Assembly (NCBI GenBank): GCA_002917775.1
Contig: KZ627158.1
Location: 947,103 to 1,011,102, forward strand
DNA: 64,000 bases
Direction of reading: 5' to 3'
From: Glaciozyma antarctica PI12
Lineage: Eukaryota > Basidiomycota > Microbotryomycetes > Kriegeriales > Camptobasidiaceae
Shown: one piece after another, positions 33,193 through 45,100 of the stretch
How positions within the stretch are numbered: position 1 is the stretch's first letter
How the letters are laid out: the number at the start of each line of letters is the position of its first letter
Translations under genes and position numbers: made by a program
Notes under the pieces: generated by a model
The model's input: the letters and a program-made list of their open reading frames with translations, nothing else
Told to the model about the DNA's origin: nothing
Databases searched by the model: none

Positions 33193-34749
33193 CTACGCCC
33201 AATGCCCCTCAAGCGGAGCAATCTCCACCTCCCCCTCCTTCAACCCAAGCTCCTTGATCGCTTCCTCCGCTCCCTTCTCCCCAAACTCCCAACTCTCCTC
33301 CTCCGCCAGCTCCTCCAGCTCGTTCTTAGCCACTTCAGCACCGACGTCCTCGGCGACGGTATGGCGCGAAGTAACAAAGAGGAGCTCGGCGCCTGGGTAG
33401 TTGAGGAGAGGCGCAGGGTTCGCGGGGATGAATTTGGTCGTGAAGAGGTCGCGGAGAGGAGAGGGGTACTGTGGGGTGTTAGCGAGGCTGGGAGGGGAGG
33501 AGTAGGACGCACCTTGGCTTGCATCGCGGGACGCTGTTCGCGGACGCGAGGGTTGAGAGAGCCTGCGCCGGGAGTCTTGACCTGCGAAGTATCGTTAGCG
33601 AGGCAAAGGTGCGAGAAAGAATTGGCGAACCTGAAGCTGGAATGCTCCCTCGTGCTCGATTTTGAGCTCCTGGTGGACGTCGCCAAGCTGCGAGAAGCGA
33701 ACGATCAACGAAGCTCGGTGGCGAGCGAGGAGGAACGAACCTCGTGCGGAACGGAGAGAGCGTAGGCGAGGTACGTCTTTCAGATCGCGCTCTGGTTCTT
33801 GCTGAACTTGGGAACTTCGTGGAAGGTCGAACAGTGGAGGATGTAGCGTCCCCTTCCCGCAATGCGCATCGGAGCGACGTGGCGTTCTCCTGCTCTCCGC
33901 ATCAGCCCTCTCGTTCCCAGCCAAGAATAAGGGCGACTCACCTAGGGTCTTGGTCTGGTACGTATACGGTCCCAACCTGTTCCTCAGCCCGGCGAGATCG
34001 TCTCCCACCTCGATGACTTCGCCCCAAAGGACCTCGTGCGATGTTCCCGCCTTGCCAGACGAGGGAAGGTGCTTGCGGCCTACGGCGATGAGGCGGAACT
34101 TCTTGTGCGTGGGGTCGGCCTGCTTCTCGGGGTGAGGAAGGAGGAGGATCTGGAAGCTGTGGGGGTGTTAGAGGGGAGCGAAAGGAGGAGCGAGGGACGG
34201 ACCGAGCCACGTCGTCGAGAGAATGAGCTTCGTCGAGCTCGACCTTCGGGCGGTAAAGGAAGTAGACTAAGGCGACGGAGATTTCAGCTTGAACTCAACA
34301 GCGCAAAGGATGGACGCACTGTGGCCTTCTTCGAGGATCCCTGCGAGAGCTGAACGTGAGCACCGACTCTCGCACGAAAGCGAAACGAGAGACACACCGT
34401 ACTTGCGCTCCGCATCCTTCTCCGTAATAGTCCCAAACGAAGCCGGCGGCGCCTCTCCAGCAGTGGCGTTCGTGGACTCCCCCTCCCTCTCCTTCGCCCC
34501 TTGACCCACCCTCTCCTTGACTTCCTTCTCCTCCCCGTCTTTCCCCTCCTCCGTTTCCGCCTTCTCTTCCTCCTTCACTGTCTCCTCCTTCACGACAAAC
34601 TCGTCCTTCTTCGCCTTCTTCGGAGACTTCTTCTCCGGAGTGCGGCTGCGCGACCTCGACGCCGCGCGCTTCGTAGTGAGCACCTCGCCCTCGTGCTTCA
34701 CGTGCGGCTTCGAGTCGTGCGAGCGAAGGAAGTGAGCAGGTTCCGACAT
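33193..34749 (-). CDS. conserved fungal protein of unknown function
   Basis: The N-terminus is a disordered Lys/Glu-rich segment with RSRSRTPEKKSPKKAKKDEF, which resembles a nuclear localisation signal. A globular part follows that has the look of a conserved family: YGILEEGHIYFLYRPKVELD, SLDDVARFQILLLPHPEK, FRLIAVGRKHLPSSGK, EVIEVGDDLAGLRN and GRGRYILHCSTFHEVPKFSK. It continues LGDVHQELKIEHEGAFQLQV and ends in a domain with NPAPLLNYPGAELLFVTSRH and an acidic helix. I recall proteins with this layout in other fungi and some bacteria, without an assigned role. No catalytic motif, membrane segment or nucleic-acid fold is visible. Six or seven short introns keep frame in the parts I traced. Confidence 0.78.
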
Positions 34750-35032
34750 TGGTGCGTTGTGGCAGGAGCGAGAGAGTCCGCGCAGAGGCGAAGCGCCGGG
34801 AAGGAGGTCCGAGGGGGTGTTTTTTGGCTGGGACGCTGGAGCGGTACTGCTGCTTGCTTGACGAGCAAACGGAGAGCAGAAGCTTGCAGGCGGAGTGTAC
34901 GAGCAAGCAAGGAGGAGCTCCACTCGCACACCTCAGCCTCCCCCGCCTGCATTCATCCTCCTTCGTATCGGTCGGGCTTCTCCCGTTCTCCTCCTTCTCC
35001 CTCCGCCCACCACCTCAAAGCAGCTTCACAAG

Positions 35033-35743
35033 ATGGACGCCTCGACTCTCCGCGCCCTCCAAGCCCCGCTCAAAGCTGCCTACAGTTCGACCCCGGCATC
35101 AGCTCTCGTAACCCTCACCTCGTCCTCGTCCCTCTCCGCCGGCAGCGGAATCTCCTGCTCTCTCTCGACAGGCAAGGCCCTTCGTACGGCTGGCTTGCAC
35201 CCGTTGGCCGGAGGACAGGGGGATCAGTTGTGCGTTCATTCGGCTGGAAAGTGCGGGGTAGAGCTGACAGGTCGGAGCAGGTGTAGCGGGGACATGCTGC
35301 TCGAGGCGCTGGTGGCTTGTACGGGGGGTGAGTTGGGCTGTATGGAGATAGAGAAGGAGCTGATGGAGGTGCAGTGACGCTCAAAGCTGTCGCTACGGCG
35401 CTTGAGATCCCCTTGGCGGATGGGACCGTCGTGGCGGAGGGAGACCTTGACTTCAGGTGAGTGTTCTCGCTTTGGAAGGCGGGAAGGAAGCTGATGCGAT
35501 TGCAGAGGAACGCTTGGAGTGGATCGCGAGGCACCGGTTGGGTTCAAGGCGATTCGGTTGAGGTTCGACCTCGATTGCGGCGAGACGCCGAGGGAGAAGG
35601 TGCGTTCGCGCGATGAGCACGATAGCAAGGGAAGCTAATACAGCTGAGAGCAGGTGGAGAAGCTCATTCAGCTTACGGAGCGGTACTGCGTTGTGCTGCA
35701 AACGCTGGTCAAGGGCGTCCCATGCACGAGCGCGCTGGTGTAG
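35033..35743 (+). CDS. OsmC-like protein
   Basis: OsmC/Ohr-fold protein. Bacterial relatives reduce organic hydroperoxides with two Cys residues; the role in fungi is less clear. The start ATG at 35033 begins MDASTLRALQAPLKAAY. The core helix is spliced to DQLCSGDMLLEALVACTG, which carries the peroxidatic-type Cys, followed by VTLKAVATALEIPLADGTVV and LDFRGTLGVDREAPVGFKAI, where the second half of the fold begins. The end matches the family: LDCGETPREKVEKLIQLTER and YCVVLQTLVKGV with a second conserved Cys. Introns include one with a GTGCGTTCA donor after the Leu of DQL. It converges with the 27K gene with 92 bases between stops. Confidence 0.9.
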
Positions 35744-35835
35744 ATGGGCCGTACGGGGCTGTAGAGCAGCACTGAGGAATAGAAAGCACTGTATTTCCAA
35801 CGAATCGAAGATGCTGCTCGGCGCGAAGAGTCCGC

Positions 35836-36859
35836 TCACTTGATCTTGTCCAGAGGCCTGCGAGATCGTCAGCTCTCGTCCCTCCACTTTTCGAAGCAGC
35901 GAAGACGCACCTGTTGAATCCGCCCTTCCTGTTCATGTACTGTAGACGGAACAGCATCAGCTGGTGACTGTCACGACACTTGCGAAGCTCTCACCTGACG
36001 ATGCGTGCGAGCCTGCTTGATCGCCACCGCGGCCAAGTCCTCCTGAACGTGCTTTTGCTGCAGCCACAAAGCCCATCAGCTCCCACATCCTCGGCGCAAA
36101 GAAGCGGTTCGCACCTTGGTCGTCTCGAACCCGCCGAACCCCATCATAGCAGCCACAGCGGCAGCATCGTCGTCCACCTCGTCCTCCTCCTCTTCCGCAC
36201 CTCCCTCGGCAGGCATCTCAACATCAACAGCTTCAGGCTTATTCTTCTCCGTCTTCTCCACCCTCGGAGGCGTCACAGCTCTGTCTTGACGCGGCTCCGG
36301 CACCTCCCTATCCCTCCTCGCACCATCCCTCGGATCCCAATCCCCCCTCCCCCCATCTCGCGGGTCCCTCCCTCCATCCCTCGAGTCTCTCCCTCCATCC
36401 CATTCGTATCCCCTCCCACCATCCCTCCCATAGGCTTCCCTCCCTCCACCCCTCCCATCTCCTCCCCTCCCGTCCCTCTCCCACCCTCCGCGCCCATCCC
36501 TCCCACCGTCCCTCTCCCTCCCCCCTCCAGCAGCCCTTGGCATCGGCACAGGACTCCTCGATCCCCTCCCCTCCTCCCTCCTCGACTGCTGCACCGGTGA
36601 CCTCTCTGCACACCCTATCAGCTCCACGCGGAGTCATGCGCTGGGTAAGGGACGTACCTCGTCTAGGCGGAGCTTCTCGTCGATCCTGATCGCGTCGAAC
36701 GGGGCTACGAGAGCGGCTACGGCGCCGGTAGGAGGGGCGGTCGTCTCGCCTGTCGTCGCGCCTGTCGGGGTGAGGGCGGTACGAGTCGTGGCGGGAGGAG
36801 GAGCCGCGGCGGTCTTGGTCGTCTGCGATGTCGTTGTAGGACTGGGGACGGCGGGACAT
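35836..36859 (-). CDS. U4/U6.U5 tri-snRNP 27 kDa protein (SNRNP27)
   Basis: Spliceosome component of the tri-snRNP. The C-terminus is the family signature: AAVAAMMGFGGFETTK, then KHVQEDLAAVAIKQARTHRQ, and the strictly conserved YMNRKGGFNRPLDKI. The N-terminal two thirds are an RS-like region of Arg/Asp/Gly repeats such as SYRRRSRSRSPVRR and many GGRDxRDGGR units, as expected for an SR-related splicing factor. The repeat DNA between 36330 and 36520 is highly repetitive for that reason. The start at 36857-36859 reads MSRRPQSYNDIADDQDRRG. Three or more short introns separate the tail exons. Length is slightly more than the animal protein because of the RS region. Confidence 0.95.
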
Positions 36860-38366
36860 GCTTGTGGTGGTCGAGGGTGTGGGGAGAGGGAGAGAAGCAC
36901 GCGAGTTGTTTAAGGAGACCTTGAGACGGCGCCGGTTGGCTCTCGCCACGACGACCAATGACCTTCTGCAGGCACGTACGACAGGCGAACTCTCTGCTTC
37001 TACTAGGCTTGAGCCGAAGACTGCTTGCACGCCCTACTCTGCTGAATCGGCAGCTGCTTCCTCCTCTCAGCTCTGCGCTTCGGTGTTGCGGTTTGAGAAG
37101 GACGGTGCGTGACTCTCTCAGAAGAATGATTTGGGGAAGAGCTTACGTAGGGATGGATTGAATCCTGGGGCAGCTGTTCGGAGGGGGAGAGGAGGAGCTG
37201 CGCGGGATGGAGACGGGAGCTGGTCTCGGCGCGTTCGTCTGCTGGCACCTGCTGGCACTCTGCGCTGGACCGCTACTGAATCCATCTTTCTTCGTAGCCG
37301 CTTCCCACCCACGCAGCTGAGAGGTGCTCTGAACGACGACAAGGCGAAAAAAAACTGCTTCCTTGCTGGATACTGACGCTGGTTCCGGCCTCGCCCTGCA
37401 ACACACGCGGACGCGCGTAGTGCAGTCGGTACACGTTAGCTCAGACCGCCCTTACAACTCGAACAGGGCCTAAAAGGCTTGAGGGGGGGACGCTGGTTCA
37501 AAGCAGAACGGACGATGAGAGAACCCTCTGCAGAGGAGACACCTCTTTGCCACTCGAATGCTGCTCGTTCGTGCATCAGAAGAGCGACGTGTACTTGAGC
37601 GGAGGAGAGGAGGGGCCTTGTCCTCCGAGGAAGGTCCGGACCTCCGGGTTCGCGCAGCCCAATTTCTCCTCAGGTTGCGCTCTTCTCGCAGCTGCTCTCC
37701 CGTCTCCTGAAAAAAAGCTCCCGCACACGGACAAGTAGTAACTTTTGCGCAAGCGACTCCGAACAAGCACCTCCTCCCATTGAACCGACCCTCTCCCTCG
37801 CTCCCTGCGTTCCATCTTGCGAGCGTCCAGTTCAGTTCGGAGGGGGATAGGGATCTGCAAACGCGTCCGAATCAGCCCCGCTTGCTTATCTCGATCATAC
37901 ACGAACAGGGATCGACCCACTCCCTTCGAGACAGTACACCACATCAAACCCTCGCTCCCAGCACTCCTCCCCAGATTCCCTCGCCGCACGCGACCTCGTG
38001 AACTGCTTACTAGTGGATTGTCGCCATCGGGGGACGATGCGGCGGCTGCGCGAACGGAGTCAGGCGTCAGCAACGGTCCTCTGCCGCCCCCAAGAGTCCG
38101 CCGCTCCCTCCCAAGGCTCGCCCTATCTCACCTTCTGAAGTGAGGAATCGCTCGGCGAGTAGCGAGAGTCGAGGGCGAGTGTAGGATAACAAGGAAAATG
38201 TGATTTTCGGCACTGCTTCCAATTCTCAGCCAAGTCGGTCGCGATCGCTCCTGGCAGCCTCAGTCCAACGATAAGAGGGCTTTGCTGAAGGGCGAAAGAG
38301 GATGAACGCACTCAGATGCAGCAACAACAAGCAAAAAACTAAAACGAACTCAAAGCAAGCGAACCA
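36860..38366. other. long intergenic region, SNRNP27 promoter and PIF1 3' end
   Basis: 1.5 kb without a recognised gene. An A-box-like TAGTGCAGTCGG occurs at 37418-37429, but no tRNA fold closes around it. Open frames here are short and without motif. Both neighbours are on the minus strand. Confidence 0.5.
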
Positions 38367-41300
38367 CTACCCCCCTACCCTCCAACTCCTCTTCCTCTTC
38401 TTCCTCTTCCCCTCCCCCTCCCCAACCGACGCCAGCGAAACCGATCTTGAAATCCCTCCCGCCACCGACTCCACCTCCGTCTCGTCCCCCTCGTCCTCCA
38501 TCGCAGACGCGATGAGCTGCCGAGCTTGATCGACAAAGACGGCCATATCTCCCGCTTCGTTCGCGATGAAGGCAGCCGCTGATTGACGGAGGAGGGCCTC
38601 CCAGGCGATGGCGGCGGGATTGGCGATTGGGGGGTGCTGGGGAGTCGCTAGAGCGGGGTTGGCAGGGTCGAACATGGGAAAGATGGCTTGCGGAGGCGGA
38701 GTGGAGGGAGGGAGAAAATTGGAGGGAGCGATGGCGCCGGGAGGGAGGGCGGAGCCGACGGGGAGGAGAGGGGCAACGCGGCCGAAGATCCTTTGAAGCT
38801 TGCTGAGGAGGGGAGAGAATTCGGGGATGTAGACGAGGGGGTTGATCCGACGAGCTGGGGTGCTGACGCTGGAGGTTGGCGCATCAGGGGGGGGTTCGTC
38901 ACGAGGAGAGGAGCTGGGAAGTGCGCACAAAGGACGAGAGGCTTTGATGTTGTTGTAAAACTGCGCGACAGTTGGAGACGCCATAACGTGTCCTGCTCGA
39001 AAGCCTTCGACGAGCATTCCTGCAGGCGTCCGGCATCGCGAGAGAGCGACGTAGGCTCTGCAAGGCAATCAGTACCAGTGCAACTTCAGCTTGCAAGGAG
39101 AGCTCACTGTCCTCGCTCGAACGTGTTCGTCAGCTTGACGCCGACAGCATCGAGCGATTGACCTTGACCTGCGCAAGAGTTCATCAGCAACTGCGAAACC
39201 AGTTGAACCGACATATACGCACTCTTGTGGCTGAGGACGATGGCGAGGAGAGCAAAACCGTCAGCAACGCCTCGCGAACAACCGTCGGAGAGACACCCAC
39301 ATCGTCAAAGCCCTGCAAACAAACCTCATCAGCTTCTCGTCCCTCTCACCACGAAAGTCGCGCTTACCATCCCAGCGCTAACGGCAACTGCGTCCTGGCT
39401 ACCGCGTTATCCTTATCGAGATCTAGCACCCAAGCCCAAGGCGCAACAATCACTGCACCTCGTCAGCTCCCTCCCCAGCCAACCCAGCAAAGAAAGCACT
39501 CACTCGTAACGCCACAAGCAAAGTAAACCATAGGCAGCACCTGCTCCTTCTGCTTGAGCATAAAATCCTCCGCCGCTTTCGCCCTCCATTCCTCGCTCCC
39601 CATCCCCCCTCCCTTGACTCGCACCTTCCCCCCGAGCGGCGGAGCAATGTTCCCCTTCCCAGGGCACTCGGAGGCGGGACGCCAGTCGACGATGACGCCT
39701 CGGGAGCCGTTGACGAGACCCTGTTCGAGGCTGAGGTTCGCGAGCAAGAGGACTTGGGCGCCGATCTTGAGCTGGACGAGAGGAGGGGCGGGGACGTCTT
39801 TGAGCTGTTGTTTGCTGCGGTGTTAGTGCGCGTAGAGGGAAGATAAGAGAAGAGACGTACGCGGTTGACTTTGAGCCATTCACCACGTTCCCCACGAGCC
39901 GTGTCGTCCGCTACGAACGTGTAAGCCTTCTCCTTGAGCTTGCGGAACTCGTTGACGTTCTCCGCGTCAACGCTCTTGCGAAGGGGGTAGAGATTGGTGG
40001 GCTGTCGTAGAGGGTAAGCGACGTTCAGAGGCGAGGAAGGAAGAGCGTACCTTGATACTCTCGAGCTTGGTCAAGTTTGTACCGCAGCCGCTGAGGAGGT
40101 CGACGCTCGCTTGGTCGCAGTGCCCTCGTCGGAACTTCTCGAGCATGGCGATGAACTCTGCGGCGAAGAAGACTCAAGTCAGCCTAGCTCCAGCGCCACG
40201 AGAGATAACGAGAAAGACGCACCGGGGTCGGATTGGCGAAAGACCTATGGAAGCGCATCAGATCCCTATTCTCGCACAGCCACCACCTACGCACCTTCGT
40301 AAGCTCCATAACCTTCAAATCACACTCCGCCCAACTCTCCGTCTCGAACGCAAATCTCCTCGCCCTCACCTCCAACCCGCATCCTCCAAACTTCTCCCCA
40401 TTCCGCACGATCTCACGGCACTTGAAGATCTCAGCCTCGATGACGACCTCGACTGGCAATCGAGACCTCTCCGGGTTGACGATCCGAAGCTGCGAATAAC
40501 CTTCTTCGTAGGGCAGGCGCGAGGTGGCGGGGGTGATGAGGCCGAGACTTTCGGTTCCTGGTTAGGAGGTCAGCGCGTGTCTGTGCTGAGGAGGGAACGA
40601 CGTACCACAACGAATGCAGGTAGGATGCTTGTCGGGTACGGGAGGGAGCTGGAAGAAATCGCCTGAGACGACGAGCTGCAGTCCACCTGGATTGAGCGTG
40701 GTCAGTGAGGAGAGAACGACGGGGAGAGGACGACGAACCGAAGGCGCGAGGATCTTGGCGAATGAGCTTCCCGAGGATGTTGAGCTTCGTGAACAGGACT
40801 GTGCGGAAGGTGTTAGCGAGGGTAAGACCACCGAGAACTGAGACGAACCTGGATCAATCATACTGATTTCATCAATAATGAGGACTTGCGTCTTGGTCCA
40901 TACCTCGCGTTGCAGTTTGCTGTTCGTGCATTAGTCGATTCAGCATCTCCGCTCTATCGCAGAGAACGAACGACGCACGTCATCCTGTCAAACAGTTCCA
41001 GGACGGACTTGTCCCCCAATCCGACTCCAGCCCAGGAATGTAGCGTCGTCCCGCTGACTTGAAGAGCTGCGATTCCAGTCGTAGCAGTAACCTGATACGG
41101 GCGCGCCATCGACGTGAGGAGCCGCGTGATCTCCGTCAACAAGAACGACTTCCCAACCCCTGCACGGCGCATCAGCTCCCCTCTCGTCGCGCAGCTCAGG
41201 ACTAACCAGCCGACCCCGTGAAGAAGAAGTTATCCCCTCCCTTGACGCTCTCCAGCACCGCCCTCTGCTCCTCCGAGCACCTCTCATCGGCCTTCCACTC

Positions 41301-42207
41301 CTCCGTCGGAGCCACTCCCTCCCCTCCCTTCCCACTCCCAAAGCGCGTCGTCCCCGTCTGCGCGACAAAGCCGAATTCTCCCAGAGAGCGAGAAGCGACT
41401 TCTGAGTACCGCAGGAGAGTAGCTTCGCGCGTTTGCTTCTGCTTGGTCGCTTTGAGCTGCGAGAGAGGGGTGAGCTTGCGCGGGGGGAAGATGGGGAGGA
41501 CGCACCTTGGCTTGAGCGGCCAGCCTCAACGCTGCAATCTCCTCTAGCGTACGACGAGCTGGCGCACTACTCGTCGGAGCAGCGTCGCTGGTGAGGATAG
41601 GCTTCGTCGGGCTCGAAGGAGGCTCGAGCTTGGGAAGCGGCGCATCGAGGATCTCGTCCTTGACTACGAGAGGAATGCGGTGAGGAGAGGAGAGGATCGT
41701 TTCGCTGGCTTCTTTCTTGACGGGTGGGAGGTCGCGGATGGGGTCCTTGCTGGTCGACGGGAGGGGTTGTTGGGGGGAGTTGAGGATGGTGTCGGAGGGC
41801 TCCTTCTGGACCGCGCGGCGGGAAGGCGTAACGGGAGGGGTAGCGGATTCGATAACGGGGGGAATGGGAGTCTTGAGGACGGGAATGGAGAGAGTGACGG
41901 GGGAAGGGGAGACGTCGTCCTGATGAGCATGCTGAGGGAGAAGGTCGTTCATCACGACGTCGTCCTCAATGGCGTCCTCCTCCTCCGATGAGGAGTCGGC
42001 CTTTGCCTGATCCACGGCTCGTCCTTTGCCTTTCGCGTCTCTTGAGCGCTTGCGGAGACCGGTGCTGGACTGGGCGGGAGGAGCGCTGCTGGAGGTGAAG
42101 AGGGTCTGGGCGAACCGCTGGCCGAGTGAGGAGATGGCGGAGGGCGGAGCTGGAGGTGGTGGAGAGGTTGGTCCCGCACCCATCGTGCTTGGTGCAGACG
42201 TTGACAT
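38367..42207 (-). CDS. PIF1: PIF1-family DNA helicase, complete
   Basis: 5'-3' superfamily 1B helicase acting on telomeres, replication forks and mitochondrial DNA in the family. All motifs are present: Walker A FTGSAGVGKSFLLTEITRLL, TATTGIAALQVSGTTLHSWA, Walker B VLIIDEISMIDP, motif III VVSGDFFQLPPVPDKHPTCI, motif IV KVFRQSDPEFIAML, LKIGAQVLLLANL with GLVNGSRGVIVDW, motif V LGWALTIHKSQGQSLDAVGV and motif VI FERGQAYVALSRCRTPAGML. Motif V is split over short exons, and joining them recreates HKSQG. The N-terminus is disordered with KxEPS-like repeats, then PARRTLEEIAALRLAAQAK. The start at 42205-42207 reads MSTSAPSTMGAGP. A helitron origin is unlikely because no Rep domain is present. It is in inverted orientation to the shortened copy at 22284-24450. 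Confidence 0.93.
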
Positions 42208-42418
42208 GAGAGTCGAGGAGAGAAAGTTGAACTTGGGACTGAACGCGCTCAAATCGCGTGCGGAGCGCCTCCCCCCTTGCGTCGCGACTTTGACTTCCGT
42301 TCTTTTTTCCTTTGCAGAGTCTCTTAGGCACAGCGAGCTCTAGAACCAGTGTGGGAATCTTTGAGAGCCTGCACAGCGTTCATCTCGACCAGGAGTCCCT
42401 TGAAAACGATAAGTTAAT

Positions 42419-44321
42419 CTATGCGAGCAACGTTCTCCCCTCTACCTCCTTGTCCCGCATCATCTTTGTCCACACGATCCTCGCCCACTGCACATACACC
42501 GTCGACTGAGCATGCACCGCATCCCGCATAAACATCTCCGTGACCGTCTCCGAGAGCCCCCCCACCTCGACGACCCTCCCCCTGAGCTCCCTCCGCCTAA
42601 CGAGCACCTCGTTCCGCGCCCTAATCACCGCATTATTCCGCACGAGATCCTGGTGCCCAAACTTGCGCGGAATCATCCTCGCCTGCACCGACGTCGTCGT
42701 CCACACCCTCACCCCCGCGCGCTCCATCATCTCGCTCGAAAGCCCCGCCGGCCCAAAAAGGACATCAAGGCTCCGCTCCATCCCTAGCACCGAGAGTTCC
42801 TCCGCATGCGATCCAAGACTAACGTACGTCCTCGTCGGGCGCACGTCCTCCATCCCACTAAGATCGACGTCCAACCCCGTCGCAGCGACCCACTGCCCGA
42901 GCGTCGCATCGACTCTTCGCACGAGGTGTTCTGCCCCCGTTCGGGCGTCCGAGACCGTCATGGGCTGGTACCACCATTGGTAGGTAACGATGATCGTCCC
43001 CTCGCCTCCAGCGACGTACTTTCCCGACCTCGAGCGGAACGCAATCGCCGAGACGGTCATCTTCTTCGCCTTGCGGTCCGACGACTGACGACCTTTCATT
43101 TGGCGCGAAGGTCCGATGCCGAAGGTCGGGTGGAGGCGGTGGAAGAGGTTGCGAGTGTTGCTGTCGCCGATGAGGTGGATCCAGGTGACGGAGGCGGAGG
43201 AGGGGGGAGATGGAGTGGTTTCGATTGAAGGGAGGTGGAGTGGTTTCGATTGAGGGAGTGAGGAGGGAGCAGGGCGAGGATGAGGGAGTCGGGTGGAACG
43301 ATTGGGCGTCCCAGTACCCCGTAAATGGCGAGAAGGTCGTACAAAGCGGTGGTCGACCAGCTCCAACGTCGACTGCAAAGAAAATGATCAGCTAGCGCCC
43401 GGATCCTCAACCCTGCTCAGCTCACCAGTCCCCACCTCCACCACCGCACCCGAAACGACTTCAACCCTCCCTCCCGAATACCCAATCTCCTCCCCCAATT
43501 CCGCACTCAGCGCCACAGGCTCGCACCTCGTACTTTCCGCCCCACACACCATCCCCTGCCTCGCTCCCTCCAGCGCTCCAAACTCCAATCGCACGTCAAG
43601 GAAGTACCGCTTCCTCGGAATCGCCAGATCTTGCGGCACCGCGAACTCGTACGCGCCAGAGAAGGGAACGAGCGTCGGAGGGGAGGGGAGGAGGAAGAGC
43701 GTCGTCGGGTCTTTGAGGGTGGATAGAAGGCGGACGGTGAAGATGGCGTGGGCGAGGCAGGGAGGATGGGAGAGAGGGGTTGAGCTAGTGGGCGAGATGA
43801 TGTATCGCAGCGGTGCACGCTCTGTGCGGGGCGTTAGCTGGTTCGTTCGAAAGTTCAGGAGAGAGAAACACACCTTCGACGCGCCAGAAGGACGCCTCCT
43901 GCCGTCGGTGCAGGACCTCCTCCGTGCAGAGCACCACCAACGGTCGCCCCTGCCCTCCCTCGGCCACCGCTTCTCCTTGCCCTCCCTCCAGCTCCCCCTG
44001 CTCTTCATTTGGCCCCTCATCCTCCCCATCCGTCTCCTCCTCCTCACTCATCCCCTCCCCCTCCCCAAATCCCGCCAGCTCCAACTCGACCTCCAGTTCC
44101 TCCTCCCCACGATCCCCACGATCCATCCCCTCTCCCACAGCCTCCCCCTCCCTGAACCCCTCCACCACCTCCAACCCAGTCACCCCCCGACCCAAACTCA
44201 AAAAGAACGAAACAAGCGCGACGAGGAAGATGCCGGATAGGATGAGGCGCGGGACTCGGGAACGCTCTTTTGGAGGACGGTGGTCGTGCGAGGAGGAGGT
44301 GGGGAGAGGCGCGTAGGACAT
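42419..44321 (-). CDS. membrane-anchored GDS/DxxH esterase-like protein, copy A
   Basis: Type II membrane protein: a cytosolic N-terminus (MSYAPLPTSSSHDHRPPKE), one hydrophobic anchor (LILSGIFLVALVSFFLSLG), a long acidic stalk, and a lumenal part. The lumenal part starts with a beta-rich segment (TLFLLPSPPTLVPFSGAYEF) and then a PC-esterase-like domain with the GDS motif in WIHLIGDSNTRNLFHRL and the DxxH motif in DAVHAQSTVYVQWARIVW. Such GDS plus DxxH pairs are the Ser and Asp-His catalytic residues of TBL/NXPE-type acyltransferases. A beta domain before it resembles the NXPE layout. Role inferred: O-acetylation of a Golgi glycan. It is clearly related to copy B (45101-46921), from which it is 779 bp away. 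Confidence 0.75.
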
Positions 44322-45100
44322 CCTGGAGGATGAGAGGGAGGCTGGGGAGGCAGCGGGAAGAGAAGGAGAGGTTGAGATGATTTGGGCGCAAGGTCTGAGG
44401 TCTCGTCCTTCGGCTGCGAGAGCTAGTGGCGCCCCCTTCCCGTTCGTGGCTAAATCGCCTAGATAAGAGGTCAATCGAGAGTAAGCGTCAAGAAGAGTGG
44501 GAGGCGTCAGGCCGTGAGGTGAGCAGGCCCCCTGCGCGGGCGGGTGCCGCCGGTGGCGCCAGGAGGTCGAGAGCGTGCCCTTCGGTAGGCACGACGAGGA
44601 GGAGCTCGTCGCAGATCAGCAGCATCTGGAAGAGGAGACATCGCGTGATTAACCTCTTCGAACGGAACGTCAAAGGTCGGGAGGCGAGCCGAGCGAGATT
44701 CGAGGGCGATGCGGCCTGCGGTGTTGTTTGCGAGGACGCAGGGCTGGCCTGGTAGTCTCTGCTGAAGTAGCCAGGAAGAAGGAGATGTGGAAGGAAGAGG
44801 AGAGCCACGTCTCGATGGAAGAGGTCTGTTCGTCTGCGGGACCAGTGCGCACGGTCAGAGCGCTGGGACGGTGGGTCGCTGTCGAAGCCTTTGTAAAAGT
44901 TGACAGAATCGTGATTACTACTCTCTTGATCACGCGAAAGCGAGTACCGAGACTGAGGGAGAGCTGGGCGCGGTGAGCGAGGAGAACGCGGATTCCTTGC
45001 GACGTCGCTCCGACTGCTTCAGAATCACTCTCTCGCGTCGTCTCCGCCCTCCTACCCCGTGCACTTGAACAGCAAAGTCGCAAAGCGATTCGACATATCT
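44322..45100. other. spacer between the two GDS/DxxH paralogues
   Basis: Holds the copy B 3' end and the copy A promoter. No gene was recognised; the open frames are unconserved. Confidence 0.5.

Noticed and set aside
37411-37500. tRNA-like A box (TAGTGCAGTCGG) with GGTTCAA downstream
   Set aside because: The 7-bp acceptor and 5-bp T stems do not pair in either register, so no cloverleaf forms.
22284-42207. The two PIF1 genes as parts of a Helitron
   Set aside because: No Rep/HUH nuclease domain and no terminal hairpin with CTRR was found. Both are intron-rich with host-type N-terminal linkers, so they are read as host PIF1 paralogues.
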